Below are positions 15,000-29,670 of a stretch of 64,000 nucleotides of DNA, piece by piece. The position numbers and the translations under genes are program-made. This DNA comes from Andrena cerasifolii. Its lineage: Eukaryota; Arthropoda; Insecta; Hymenoptera; Andrenidae. Where the stretch lies: contig NC_135129.1 in assembly GCF_050908995.1 (NCBI RefSeq), forward strand, positions 186,001-250,000, in the 5' to 3' direction. Within the stretch, counting starts at the first letter, position 1. Every line of letters begins with the position of its first letter. The notes under the pieces were generated by a model. It did no database searches. It worked only from the letters and a program-made list of their open reading frames with translations, and had not been told where the DNA came from.

Positions 15000-15842
15000 C
15001 CGATATTGAAACACCTATATCGAAAAACAAATATTGAAAAACCGACATTGAAAAACCGATATTGAAAAACTGATATCGAAAAACTGATATTGAAAAACCG
15101 ATATTGAAAAAGCGATATTGAAAAACAAATATTGAAAAACTAATATCGAAAAACTGATATTGAAAAACCGATATTGAAAAAGCGATATTGAAAAACTAAT
15201 ATTGAAAAACTTATATCGAATCCGATATTAGAACCGATATTGAAAAACCGATATTGAAAAACAAATATTGAAAAACCGATATTGGAGAACAAATATTGAA
15301 AAACTGATATCGAAAAACTGATATTGAAAAACCGATATTGAAAAACCTATATCGAAAAACTGATATTGCAAAACCGATATTGAAAAACCGATATTGAATC
15401 CGATATTAGAACCGATATTCAAAAACCGATATTGGAGGACAAATATTGAAAAACTGATATTGAAAACCCGATATTGAAAAACCGATATTGAAAAACCGAT
15501 ATTGAAAAACCGATATTGAATCCGATATTAGAACCGATATTGAAAAACCGATATTGGAGAACAAATATTGAAAAACTGATATTGAAAAACCGATATTGAA
15601 AAACCGATATTGAAACCGATATTGAAAAACCTATATCGAAACACAAATATTGAAAAACCGACATTGAAAAACCGATATTGAAAAACCGATATTGAAAAAC
15701 CTATATCGAAAAACTGATATTGCAAAACCGATATTGAAAAACCGATATTGAATCCGATATTAGAACCGATATTGAAAAACCGATATTGAAAAACCGATAT
15801 TGAAAAACAAATATTGAAAAACCGATATTGAAAAACCGATAT
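15000..15842 (+). repeat. Block c, copy 2
   Basis: Partner of 9546-10388. After the match ends it runs into the aaaaaccgatatta/ggaccgatattg dimers, whereas copy 1 runs into an aatccgatatta 12-mer. The two copies therefore sit in different contexts. Confidence 0.88.
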
Positions 15843-17654
15843 TGAAAAACCGATATTAGGACCGATATTGAAAAACCGATATTGAAAAACCGATATTAGG
15901 ACCGATATTGAAAAACCGATATTGAAAAACCGATATTGAATCCGATATTAGAACCGATATTGAAAAACCGATATTGGAGAACAAATATTGAAAAACTGAT
16001 ATTGAAAAACCGATATTGAAAAACCGATATTGAAAACCAAATATTGAAAAACTGATATTGAAAAACCGATATTGAAAAACCGATATTGAAAAACCTATAC
16101 CGAAAAACTCATATTGAAAAACCGATATTGAAACCGATATTAGAACCGATATTGAAAAACCGATATTGAAAAAGCGATATTGAAAAACCGATATTGAAAA
16201 ACCGATATTGAAAAACAAATATTGAAAAACCGATATTGAAAAACCGATATTAAAAAACCGATATTGAAAAACCGATATTGAAAAACCTATATCGAAAAAC
16301 TGATATTGCAAAACCGATCTTGAAAAACCGATATTGAATCCGATATTAGAACCGATATTCAAAAACCGATATTGAAAAACCGATATTGAAAAACAAATAT
16401 TGAAAAACTGATATCGAAAAACTGATATTGAAAAACCGATATTGAAATATCGATATTGAAAAACAAATATTGAAAAACCGATATTGAAAAACCGATATTG
16501 AAAAAGCGATATTGAAAAACAAATATTGAAAAACCGATATTGAAAAACCGATATTAGGACCGATATTGAAAAACCGATATTAGGACCGATATTGAAAAAC
16601 CGATATTGAAAAACCGATATTGAATCCGATATTAGAACCGATATTGAAAAACCGATATTGGAGAACAAATATTGAAAAACTGATATTGAAAAACCGATAT
16701 TGAGAAACCGATATTGAAAAACCGATATTGAAAAAGCGATATTGAAAAACAAATATTGAAAAACTTATATCGAATCCGATATTAGAACCGATATTGAAAA
16801 ACCGATATTGAAAAACAAATATTGAAAAACCGATATTGGAGAACAAATATCGAAAAACTGATATTGAAAAAGCGATATTGAAAAAGCGATATTGAAAAAC
16901 CGATATTGAAAAACCGATATTAGGACCGATATTGAAAAACCGATATTGAAAAACCGATATTGAAAAACCGATATTAGGACCGATATTGAAAAACCGATAT
17001 TGAAAAACCGATATTGAATCCGATATTAGAACCGATATTGAAAAACCGATATTGAAAAACTGATATTGCAAAACCGATATTCAAAAACCGATATTGCAAC
17101 CGATATTAGAACCGATATTCAAAAACCGATATTGAAAACCAAATATTGAACAACTGATATCAAAAAACTGATATTGAAAAACCGATATTGAAAAACAAAT
17201 ATTGAAAAACCGATATTGAAAAACCGATATTGAAAAACCGATATTAGGACCGATATTGAAAAACCGATATTAGGACCGATATTGAAAAACCGATATTGAA
17301 TCCGATATTAGAACAGATATTGAAAAACCGATATTGGAGAACAAATATTGAAAAACTGATATTGAAAAACCGATATTGAAAAACCGATATTGAAAACCAA
17401 ATATTGAAAAACTGATATTGAAAAACCGATATTGAAAAACCGATATTGAAAAACCTATACCGAAAAACTGATATTGCAAAACCGATATTGAAAAACCGAT
17501 ATTGAAAAACAAATATTGAAAAACTGATATCGAAAAACTGATATTGAAAAACCGATATTGAAAAACCGATATTGAAAAACAAATATTGAAAAACCGATAT
17601 TGAAAAACCGATATTGAAAAACCGATATTGAAAAACCGATATTGAAAAACCTAT

Positions 17655-18670
17655 ATCGAAAAACTGATATTGCAAAACCGATATTGAAAAACCGATATTG
17701 AATCCGATATTAGAACCGATATTGAATCCGATATTAGAACCGATATTCAAAAACCGATATTGAATCCGATATTAGAACCGATATTCAAAAACCGATATTG
17801 AAAAACAAATATTGAAAAACTGATATCGAAAAACTGATATTGAAAAACCGATATTGAAAAACAAATATTGAAAAACTGATATCGAAAAACTGATATTGAA
17901 AAACCGATATTGAAAAAGCGATATTGAAAAACCGATATTGAAAAACAAATATTGAAAAACTGATATCGAAAAACTGATATCGAAAAACTGATATTGAAAA
18001 ACCGATATTGAAAAACAAATATTGAAAAACCGATATTCAAAAACCGATATTCAAAAACTGATATTGGAAAACCGATATTCAAAAACCGATACTGAAACCG
18101 ATATTAGAACCGATATTCAAAAACCGATATTCAAAAACCGATATTGAAAACCAAATATTGAAAAACTGATATCGAAAAATTGATATTGAAAAACCGATAT
18201 TGAAAAACCGATATTGAATCCGATATTAGAACCGATATTGAAAAACCGATATTGAAAAACTGATATTGCAAAACCGATATTCAAAAACCGATATTGAAAC
18301 CGATATTAGAACCGATATTCAAAAACCGATATTGAAAACCAAATATTGAACAACTGATATCAAAAAACTGATATTGAAAAACCGATATTGAAAAACAAAT
18401 ATTGAAAACCCATATTGAAAAACCGATATTGAAAAACCGATATTAGGACCGATATTGAAAAACCGATATTGAAAAACCGATATTAGGACCGATATTGAAA
18501 AACCGATATTGGAGAACAAATATTGAAAAACTGATATTGAAAAACCGATGTTGAAAAACCGATATTGAAAACCAAATATTGAAAAACTGATATTGAAAAA
18601 CCGATATTGAAAAATTGATATTGAAAAACCTATACCGAAAAACTGATATTGCAAAACCGATATTGAAAAC
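17655..18670 (+). repeat. Block d, copy 1
   Basis: About 1.0 kb repeated at 20954-21969 (offset 3299). It includes the private monomer aaaacccatattg near 18407, where one base is missing from the usual 14-mer. The same lesion is found at the equivalent place in copy 2. Confidence 0.88.
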
Positions 18671-20953
18671 CAAATATTGAAAAACTGATATCGAAAAATT
18701 GATATTGAAAAACCGATATTGAAAAACCGATATTGAATCCGATATTAGAACCGATATTGAAAAACCGATATTGAATCCGATATTAGAACCGATATTGAAA
18801 AACCGATATTGGAGAACAAATATTGAAAAACTGATATTGAAAAACCGATGTTGAAAAACCGATATTGAAAACCAAATATTGAAAAACTGATATTGAAAAA
18901 CCGATATTGAAAAATCGATATTGAAAAACCTATACCGAAAAACTGATATTGCAAAACCGATATTGAAAAACCGATATTGAAAAACAAATATTGAAAAACT
19001 GATATCGAAAAACTGATATTGAAAAACCGATATTGAAAAACCGATATTGAAAAACAAATATTGAAAAACCGATATTGAAAAACCGATATTGAAAAACCGA
19101 TATTGAAAAACCGATATTGAAAAACCTATATCGAAAAACTGATATTGCAAAACCGATATTGAAAAACCGATATTGAATCCGATATTAGAACCGATATTGA
19201 AAAACCGATATTGAATCCGATATTAGAACCGATATTCAAAAACCGATATTGAATCCGATATTAGAACCGATATTCAAAAACCGATATTGAAAAACAAATA
19301 TTGAAAAACTGATATCGAAAAACTGATATTGAAAAACCGATATTGAAAAACAAATATTGAAAAACTGATATCGAAAAACTGATATTGAAAAACCGATATT
19401 GAAAAAGCGATATTGAAAAACCGATATTGAAAAACTGATATTGAAAAACCGATATTGAAAAAGCGATATTGAAAAACCGATATTGAAAAACAAATATTGA
19501 AAAACTGATATCGAAAAACTGATATCGAAAAACTGATATTGAAAAACCGATATTGAAAAAGCGATATTGAAAAACCGATATTGGAGAACAAATATTGAAA
19601 AACTGATATTGAAAAACCGATATTGAGAAACCGATATTGAAAAACCGATATTGAAAAAGCGATATTGAAAAACAAATATTGAAAAACTTATATCGAATCC
19701 GATATTAGAACCGATATTGAAAAACCGATATTGAAAAACAAATATTGAAAAACCGATATTGGAGAACAAATATCGAAAAACTGATATTGAAAAAGCGATA
19801 TTGAAAAAGCGATATTGAAAAACCGATATTGAAAAACCGATATTAGGACCGATATTGAAAAACCGATATTGAAAAACCGATATTGAAAAACCGATATTAG
19901 GACCGATATTGAAAAACCGATATTGAAAAACCGATATTGAATCCGATATTAGAACCGATATTGAAAAACCGATATTGAAAAACTGATATTGCAAAACCGA
20001 TATTCAAAAACCGATATTGCAACCGATATTAGAACCGATATTCAAAAACCGATATTGAAAACCAAATATTGAACAACTGATATCAAAAAACTGATATTGA
20101 AAAACCGATATTGAAAAACAAATATTGAAAAACCGATATTGAAAAACCGATATTAGGACCGATATTGAAAAACCGATATTAGGACCGATATTGAAAAACC
20201 GATATTGAATCCGATATTAGAACAGATATTGAAAAACCGATATTGGAGAACAAATATTGAAAAACTGATATTGAAAAACCGATATTGAAAAACCGATATT
20301 GAAAACCAAATATTGAAAAACTGATATTGAAAAACCGATATTGAAAAACCGATATTGAAAAACCTATACCGAAAAACTGATATTGCAAAACCGATATTGA
20401 AAAACCGATATTGAAAAACAAATATTGAAAAACTGATATCGAAAAACTGATATTGAAAAACCGATATTGAAAAACCGATATTGAAAAACAAATATTGAAA
20501 AACCGATATTGAAAAACCGATATTGAAAAACCGATATTGAAAAACCGATATTGAAAAACCGATATTGAAAAACAAATATTGAAAAACCGATATTGAAAAA
20601 CCGATATTGAAAAACCGATATTAGGACCGATATTGAAAAACCGATATTAGGACCGATATTGAAAAACCGATATTGAATCCGATATTAGAACCGATATTCA
20701 AAAACCGATATTGAAAACCAAATATTGAACAACTGATATCAAAAAACTGATATTGAAAAACCGATATTGAAAAACAAATATTGAAAAACCGATATTGAAA
20801 AACCGATATTGAAAAACCGATATTAGGACCGATATTGAAAAACCGATATTAGGACCGATATTGAAAAACCGATATTGAATCCGATATTAGAACAGATATT
20901 GAAAAACCGATATTGGAGAACAAATATTGAAAAACTGATATTGAAAAACCGAT

Positions 20954-21969
20954 ATCGAAAAACTGATATTGCAAAACCGATATTGAAAAACCGATATTGA
21001 ATCCGATATTAGAACCGATATTGAATCCGATATTAGAACCGATATTCAAAAACCGATATTGAATCCGATATTAGAACCGATATTCAAAAACCGATATTGA
21101 AAAACAAATATTGAAAAACTGATATCGAAAAACTGATATTGAAAAACCGATATTGAAAAACAAATATTGAAAAACTGATATCGAAAAACTGATATTGAAA
21201 AACCGATATTGAAAAAGCGATATTGAAAAACCGATATTGAAAAACAAATATTGAAAAACTGATATCGAAAAACTGATATCGAAAAACTGATATTGAAAAA
21301 CCGATATTGAAAAACAAATATTGAAAAACCGATATTCAAAAACCGATATTCAAAAACTGATATTGGAAAACCGATATTCAAAAACCGATACTGAAACCGA
21401 TATTAGAACCGATATTCAAAAACCGATATTCAAAAACCGATATTGAAAACCAAATATTGAAAAACTGATATCGAAAAATTGATATTGAAAAACCGATATT
21501 GAAAAACCGATATTGAATCCGATATTAGAACCGATATTGAAAAACCGATATTGAAAAACTGATATTGCAAAACCGATATTCAAAAACCGATATTGAAACC
21601 GATATTAGAACCGATATTCAAAAACCGATATTGAAAACCAAATATTGAACAACTGATATCAAAAAACTGATATTGAAAAACCGATATTGAAAAACAAATA
21701 TTGAAAACCCATATTGAAAAACCGATATTGAAAAACCGATATTAGGACCGATATTGAAAAACCGATATTGAAAAACCGATATTAGGACCGATATTGAAAA
21801 ACCGATATTGGAGAACAAATATTGAAAAACTGATATTGAAAAACCGATGTTGAAAAACCGATATTGAAAACCAAATATTGAAAAACTGATATTGAAAAAC
21901 CGATATTGAAAAATTGATATTGAAAAACCTATACCGAAAAACTGATATTGCAAAACCGATATTGAAAAA
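20954..21969 (+). repeat. Block d, copy 2
   Basis: Partner of 17655-18670, including the aaaacccatattg lesion near 21706. Past 21969 this copy has one more 14-mer than copy 1, then similarity resumes at a shifted offset, as expected of slippage by one monomer. Confidence 0.88.
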
Positions 21970-24900
21970 CCGATATTGAAAACCAAATATTGAAAAACTG
22001 ATATCGAAAAATTGATATTGAAAAACCGATATTGAAAAACCGATATTGAATCCGATATTAGAACCGATATTGAAAAACCGATATTGGAGAACAAATATTG
22101 AAAAACTGATATTGAAAAACCGATGTTGAAAAACCGATATTGAAAACCAAATATTGAAAAACTGATATTGAAAAACCGATATTGAAAAATCGATATTGAA
22201 AAACCTATACCGAAAAACTGATATTGCAAAACCGATATTGAAAAACCGATATTGAAAAACAAATATTGAAAAACTGATATCGAAAAACTGATATTGAAAA
22301 ACCGATATTGAAAAACCGATATTGAAAAACAAATATTGAAAAACCGATATTGAAAAACCGATATTGAAAAACCGATATTGAAAAACCGATATTGAAAAAC
22401 CTATATCGAAAAACTGATATTGCAAAACCGATATTGAAAAACCGATATTGAATCCGATATTAGAACCGATATTGAAAAACCGATATTGAATCCGATATTA
22501 GAACCGATATTCAAAAACCGATATTGAATCCGATATTAGAACCGATATTCAAAAACCGATATTGAAAAACAAATATTGAAAAACTGATATCGAAAAACTG
22601 ATATTGAAAAACCGATATTGAAAAACAAATATTGAAAAACTGATATCGAAAAACTGATATTGAAAAACCGATATTGAAAAAGCGATATTGAAAAACCGAT
22701 ATTGAAAAACTGATATTGAAAAACCGATATTGAAAAAGCGATATTGAAAAACCGATATTGAAAAACAAATATTGAAAAACTGATATCGAAAAACTGATAT
22801 CGAAAAACTGATATTGAAAAACCGATATTGAAAAAGCGATATTGAAAAACCGATATTGAAAAACAAATATTGAAAAACTGATATCGAAAAACTGATATTG
22901 AAAAACCGATATTGAAAAAGCGATATTGAAAAACCAATATTGAAAAACTTACATCGAAAAACTGATATTGAAAAACCGATATTGAAACCGATATTAGAAC
23001 CGATATTGAAAAACCGATATTGAAAAACAAATATTGAAAAACCGATATTCAAAAACCGATATTCAAAAACTGATATTGGAAAACCGATATTCAAAAACCG
23101 ATACTGAAACCGATATTAGAACCGATATTCAAAAACCGATATTCAAAAACCGATATTGAAAACCAAATATTGAAAAACTGATATCGAAAAATTGATATTG
23201 AAAAACCGATATTGAAAAACCTATATTGAATCCGATATTAGAACCGATATTGAAAAACCGATATTGAAAAACTGATATTGCAAAACCGATATTCAAAAAC
23301 CGATATTGAAACCGATATTAGAACCGATATTCAAAAACCGATATTGAAAACCAAATATTGAACAACTGATATCAAAAAACTGATATTGAAAAACCGATAT
23401 TGAAAAACAAATATTGAAAAACCGATATTGAAAAACCGATATTGAAAAACCGATATTAGGACCGATATTGAAAAACCGATATTGAAAAACCGATATTAGG
23501 ACCGATATTGAAAAACCGATATTGGAGAACAAATATTGAAAAACTGATATTGAAAAACCGATGTTGAAAAACCGATATTGAAAACCAAATATTGAAAAAC
23601 TGATATTGAAAAACCGATATTGAAAAATCGATATTGAAAAACCTATACCGAAAAACTGATATTGCAAAACCGATATTGAAAAACCGATATTGAAAAACAA
23701 ATATTGAAAAACTGATATCGAAAAACTGATATTGAAAAACCGATATTGAAAAACCGATATTGAAAAACAAATATTGAAAAACCGATATTGAAAAACCGAT
23801 ATTGAAAAACCGATATTGAAAAACCGATATTGAAAAACCTATATCGAAAAACTGATATTGCAAAACCGATATTGAAAAACCGATATTGAATCCGATATTG
23901 AAAAACCGATATTGAATCCGATATTAGAACCGATATTCAAAAACCGATATTGAATCCGATATTAGAACCGATATTGCAAAACCGATATTGAAAAACCGAT
24001 ATTGAAAAACAAATATTGAAAAACCGATATTGAAAAACCTATATCGAAAAACTGATATTGCAAAACCGATATTGAAAAACCGATATTGAATCCGATATTA
24101 GAACCGATATTGAATAACCGATATTGAATAACCGATATTGAAAAACAAATATTGAAAAACTGATATCGAAAAACTGATATTGAAAAACCGATATTGAAAA
24201 AGCGATATTGAAAAACAAATATTGAAAAACTAATATCGAAAAACTGATATTGAAAAACCGATATTGAAAAAGCGATATTGAAAAACCAATATTGAAAAAC
24301 TTATATCGAATCCGATATTAGAACCGATATTGAAAAACCGATATTGAAAAACAAATATTGAAAAACCGATATTGGAGAACAAATATTGAAAAACTGATAT
24401 CGAAAAACTGATATTGAAAAACCGATATTGAAAAACCTATATCGAAAAACTGATATTGCAAAACCGATATTGAAAAACCGATATTGAATCCGATATTAGA
24501 ACCGATATTCAAAAACCGATATTGGAGGACAAATATTGAAAAACTGATATTGAAAACCCGATATTGAAAAACCGATATTGAAAAAGCGATATTGAAAAAC
24601 CGATATTGAAAAACTGATATTGAAAAACCGATATTGAAAAAGCGATATTGAAAAACCGATATTGAAAAACAAATATTGAAAAACTGATATCGAAAAACTG
24701 ATATCGAAAAACTGATATTGAAAAACCGATATTGAAAAACTGATATTGAAAAACCGATATTGAAAAAGCGATATTGAAAAACCGATATTGAAAAACAAAT
24801 ATTGAAAAACTGATATCGAAAAACTGATATCGAAAAACTGATATTGAAAAACCGATATTGAAAAAGCGATATTGAAAAACCGATATTGGAGAACAAATAT

Positions 24901-27590
24901 TGAAAAACTGATATTGAAAAACCGATATTGAGAAACCGATATTGAAAAACCGATATTGAAAAAGCGATATTGAAAAACAAATATTGAAAAACTTATATCG
25001 AATCCGATATTAGAACCGATATTCAAAAACCGATATTGAAAAACAAATATTGAAAAACTGATATCGAAAAACTGATATTGAAAAACCGATATTGAAAAAC
25101 AAATATTGAAAAACTGATATCGAAAAACTGATATTGAAAAACCGATATTGAAAAAGCGATATTGAAAAACCGATATTGAAAAACTGATATTGAAAAACCG
25201 ATATTGAAAAAGCGATATTGAAAAACCGATATTGAAAAACAAATATTGAAAAACTGATATCGAAAAACTGATATCGAAAAACTGATATTGAAAAACCGAT
25301 ATTGAAAAAGCGATATTGAAAAACCGATATTGGAGAACAAATATTGAAAAACTGATATTGAAAAACCGATATTGAGAAACCGATATTGAAAAAGCGATAT
25401 TGAAAAAGCGATATTGAAAAACAAATATTGAAAAACTTATATCGAATCCGATATTAGAACCGATATTGAAAAACCGATATTGAAAAACAAATATTGAAAA
25501 ACCGATATTGGAGAACAAATATCGAAAAACTGATATTGAAAAAGCGATATTGAAAAAGCGATATTGAAAAACCGATATTGAAAAACCGATATTAGGACCG
25601 ATATTGAAAAACCGATATTGAAAAACCGATATTGAAAAACCGATATTAGGACCGATATTGAAAAACCGATATTGAAAAACCGATATTGAATCCGATATTA
25701 GAACCGATATTGAAAAACCGATATTGAAAAACTGATATTGCAAAACCGATATTCAAAAACCGATATTGCAACCGATATTAGAACCGATATTCAAAAACCG
25801 ATATTGAAAACCAAATATTGAACAACTGATATCAAAAAACTGATATTGAAAAACCGATATTGAAAAACAAATATTGAAAAACCGATATTGAAAAACCGAT
25901 ATTGAAAAACCGATATTAGGACCGATATTGAAAAACCGATATTAGGACCGATATTGAAAAACCGATATTGAATCCGATATTAGAACAGATATTGAAAAAC
26001 CGATATTGGAGAACAAATATTGAAAAACTGATATTGCAAAACCGATATTGAAAAACCGATATTGAAACCGATATTGAAAAACCGATATTAGGACCGATAT
26101 TGAAAAACCGATATTGAAAAACCGATATTGAAAAACCGATATTGAAAAACCGATATTAGGACCGATATTGAAAAACCGATATTGAAAAACCGATATTGAA
26201 TCCGATATTAGAACCGATATTGAAAAACCGATATTGAAAAACTGATATTGCAAAACCGATATTCAAAAACCGATATTGCAACCGATATTAGAACCGATAT
26301 TCAAAAACCGATATTGAAAACCAAATATTGAACAACTGATATCAAAAAACTGATATTGAAAAACCGATATTGAAAAACAAATATTGAAAAACCGATATTG
26401 AAAAACCTATACCGAAAAACTGATATTGCAAAACCGATATTGAAAAACCGATATTGAAAAACAAATATTGAAAAACTGATATCGAAAAACTGATATTGAA
26501 AAACCGATATTGAAAAACCGATATTGAAAAACAAATATTGAAAAACCAATATTGAAAAACCGATATTGAAAAACCGATATTGAAAAACCGATATTGAAAA
26601 ACCTATATCGAAAAACTGATATTGCAAAACCGATATTGAAAAACCGATATTGAATCCGATATTAGAACCGATATTGAAAAACCGATATTGAATCCGATAT
26701 TAGAACCGATATTCAAAAACCGATATTGAATCCGATATTAGAACCGATATTCAAAAACCGATATTGAAAAACAAATATTGAAAAACTGATATCGAAAAAC
26801 TGATATTGAAAAACCGATATTGAAAAACAAATATTGAAAAACTGATATCGAAAAACTGATATTGAAAAACCGATATTGAAAAAGCGATATTGAAAAACCG
26901 ATATTGAAAAACAAATATTGAAAAACTGATATCGAAAAACTGATATTGAAAAAGCGATATTGAAAAAGCGATATTGAAAAACCAATATTGAAAAACTTAC
27001 ATCGAAAAACTGATATTGAAAAACCGATATTGAAAAATCGATATTGAAAAACCTATACCGATAAACTGATATTGCAAAACCGATATTGAAAAACAAATAT
27101 TGAAAAACTGATATCGAAAAACTGATATTGAAAAACCGATATTGAAAAACCGATATTGAAAAACAAATATTGAAAAACCGATATTGAAAAACCGATATTG
27201 AATCCGATATTAGAACCGATATTGAAAAACCGATATTGAAAAACTGATATTGCAAAACCGATATTCAAAAACCGATACTGAAACCGATATTAGAACCGAT
27301 ATTCAAAAACCGATATTCAAAAACCGATATTGAAAACCAAATATTGAAAAACTGATATCGAAAAATTGATATTGAAAAACCGATATTGAAAAACCGATAT
27401 TGAATCCGATATTAGAACCGATATTGAAAAACCGATATTGAAAAACTGATATTGCAAAACCGATATTCAAAAACCGATATTGAAACCGATATTAGAACCG
27501 ATATTCAAAAACCGATATTGAAAACCAAATATTGAACAACTGATATCAAAAAACTGATATTGAAAAACCGATATTGAAAAACAAATATTG

Positions 27591-29670
27591 AAAAACCGAT
27601 ATTGAAAAACCGATATTGAAAAACCGATATTAGGACCGATATTGAAAAACCGATATTAGGACCGATATTGAAAAACCGATATTGAAAAACCGATATTAGG
27701 ACCGATATTGAAAAACCGATATTGGAGAACAAATATTGAAAAACTGATATTGAAAAACCGATGTTGAAAAACCGATATTGAAAACCAAATATTGAAAAAC
27801 TGATATTGAAAAACCGATATTGAAAAATCGATATTGAAAAACCTATACCGAAAAACTGATATTGCAAAACCGATATTGAAAAACCGATATTGAAAACCAA
27901 ATATTGAAAAACTGATATCGAAAAATTGATATTGAAAAACCGATATTGAAAAACCGATATTGAATCCGATATTAGAACCGATATTGAAAAACCGATATTG
28001 GAGAACAAATATTGAAAAACTGATATTGAAAAACCGATGTTGAAAAACCGATATTGAAAACCAAATATTGAAAAACTGATATTGAAAAACCGATATTGAA
28101 AAATCGATATTGAAAAACCTATACCGAAAAACTGATATTGCAAAACCGATATTGAAAAACCGATATTGAAAAACAAATATTGAAAAACTGATATCGAAAA
28201 ACTGATATTGAAAAACCGATATTGAAAAACCGATATTGAAAAACAAATATTGAAAAACCGATATTGAAAAACCGATATTGAAAAACCGATATTGAAAAAC
28301 CGATATTGAAAAACCTATATCGAAAAACTGATATTGCAAAACCGATATTGAAAAACCGATATTGAATCCGATATTGAAAAACCGATATTGAATCCGATAT
28401 TAGAACCGATATTCAAAAACCGATATTGAATCCGATATTAGAACCGATATTGCAAAACCGATATTGAAAAACCGATATTGAAAAACAAATATTGAAAAAC
28501 TGATATCGAAGAACTGATATTGAAAAACCGATATTGAAAAACCGATATTGAAAAACTGATATTGCAAAACCGATATTGAAAAAGCGATATTGAAAAACCG
28601 ATATTGAAAAACAAATATTGAAAAACTGATATCGAAAAACTGATATCGAAAAACTGATATTGAAAAACCGATATTGAAAAACCGATATTGAATCCGATAT
28701 TAGAACCGATATTCAAAAACCGATATTGAATCCGATATTAGAACCGATATTCAAAAACCGATATTGAATCCGATATTAGAACCGATATTGAAAACCAAAT
28801 ATTGAAAAACTGATATTGAAAAACCGATATTGAAAAACCGGTATTGAAAAACCGATATTGAATCCGATATTAGAACCGATATTCAAAAACCGATATTGGA
28901 GGACAAATATTGAAAAACTGATATTGAAAACCCGATATTGAAAAACCGATATTGAAACCGATATTGAAAAACCGATATTGAAACCGATATTAGAACCGAT
29001 ATTGAAAAACCGATATTGAATCCGATATTAGAACCGATATTGAAAAACCGGTATTGGAGAACAAATATTGAAAAACTGATATTGAAAAACCGATATTGAA
29101 AAACCGATATTGAAAACCAAATATTGAAAAACTGATATTGAAAAACCGATATTGAAAAACCGATATTGAAAAACCTATACCGAAAAACTGATATTGAAAA
29201 ACCGATATTGAAACCGATATTAGAACCGATATTGAAAAACCGATATTGAAAAAGCGATATTGAAAAACCGATATTGAAAAACCGATATTGAAAAACCGAT
29301 ATTGAAAAACCGGTATTGAAAAACCTATATCGAAAAACTGATATTGAAAAACCGATATTGAAAAACAAATATTGAAAAACCGATATTGGAGAACAAATAT
29401 CGAAAAACTGATATTGAAAAAGCGATATTGAAAAAGCGATATTGAAAAAGCGATATTGAAAAACCTATACCGAAAAACAAATATTGAAAAACTGATATTG
29501 CAAAACCGATATTGAAAAACCGATATTGAAAAACTTATATCGAAAAACTGATATTGCAAAACCGATATTGAAAAACCGATATTGAAACCGATATTGAAAA
29601 ACCGATATTAGGACCGATATTGAAAAACCGATATTGAAAAACCGATATTGAAAAACCGATATTGAAAAAC
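27591..29670 (+). repeat. Block e, copy 1 (spans the B/C boundary)
   Basis: Repeated at 30811-32820. The left part matches at offset 3220 and the right part at 3150. Copy 1 thus has 70 bp (five monomers) near 28295-28364 that copy 2 lacks. It contains two gatgttg monomers, the first cgaagaactg and three ACCGGT sites. Confidence 0.85.

Larger units (their letters stand above)
8709..28339 (+). repeat. Array domain B (no ACCGGT; gatgttg and atactg rich)
   Basis: Over nearly 20 kb I find no ACCGGT variant, although that variant occurs on both sides. The domain carries 9 of the 13 aaaaaccgatgttg monomers and 8 of the 12 aaaaaccgatactg monomers. It also has runs of the attc-ending monomer and all four copies of the private 12-mer gaacagatattg (17311, 20220, 20890, 25983). 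Block duplications inside it share private mutations. Boundaries are defined by marker content, not by a break in the repeat. Confidence 0.7.

Noticed and set aside
24496..25743. Long - strand open frames (up to 415 codons) as genes for a repetitive protein
   Set aside because: Overlapping frames of the same character occur in all three - phases through the window. Every start I checked is TTG rather than ATG (for example at 772, 1181, 7970, 25743, 51719, 60864, 62860). Frame ends depend on random variants, 12/14-bp indels shift the phase freely, and there is no unique sequence or promoter. All follow from the monomer having no - strand stop.
8709..28339. Domain B as an inserted mobile element
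   Set aside because: No terminal inverted or long terminal repeats, target-site duplication or transposase is visible. Its sequence is the same 14-bp satellite, so it is a subfamily and not an insertion.
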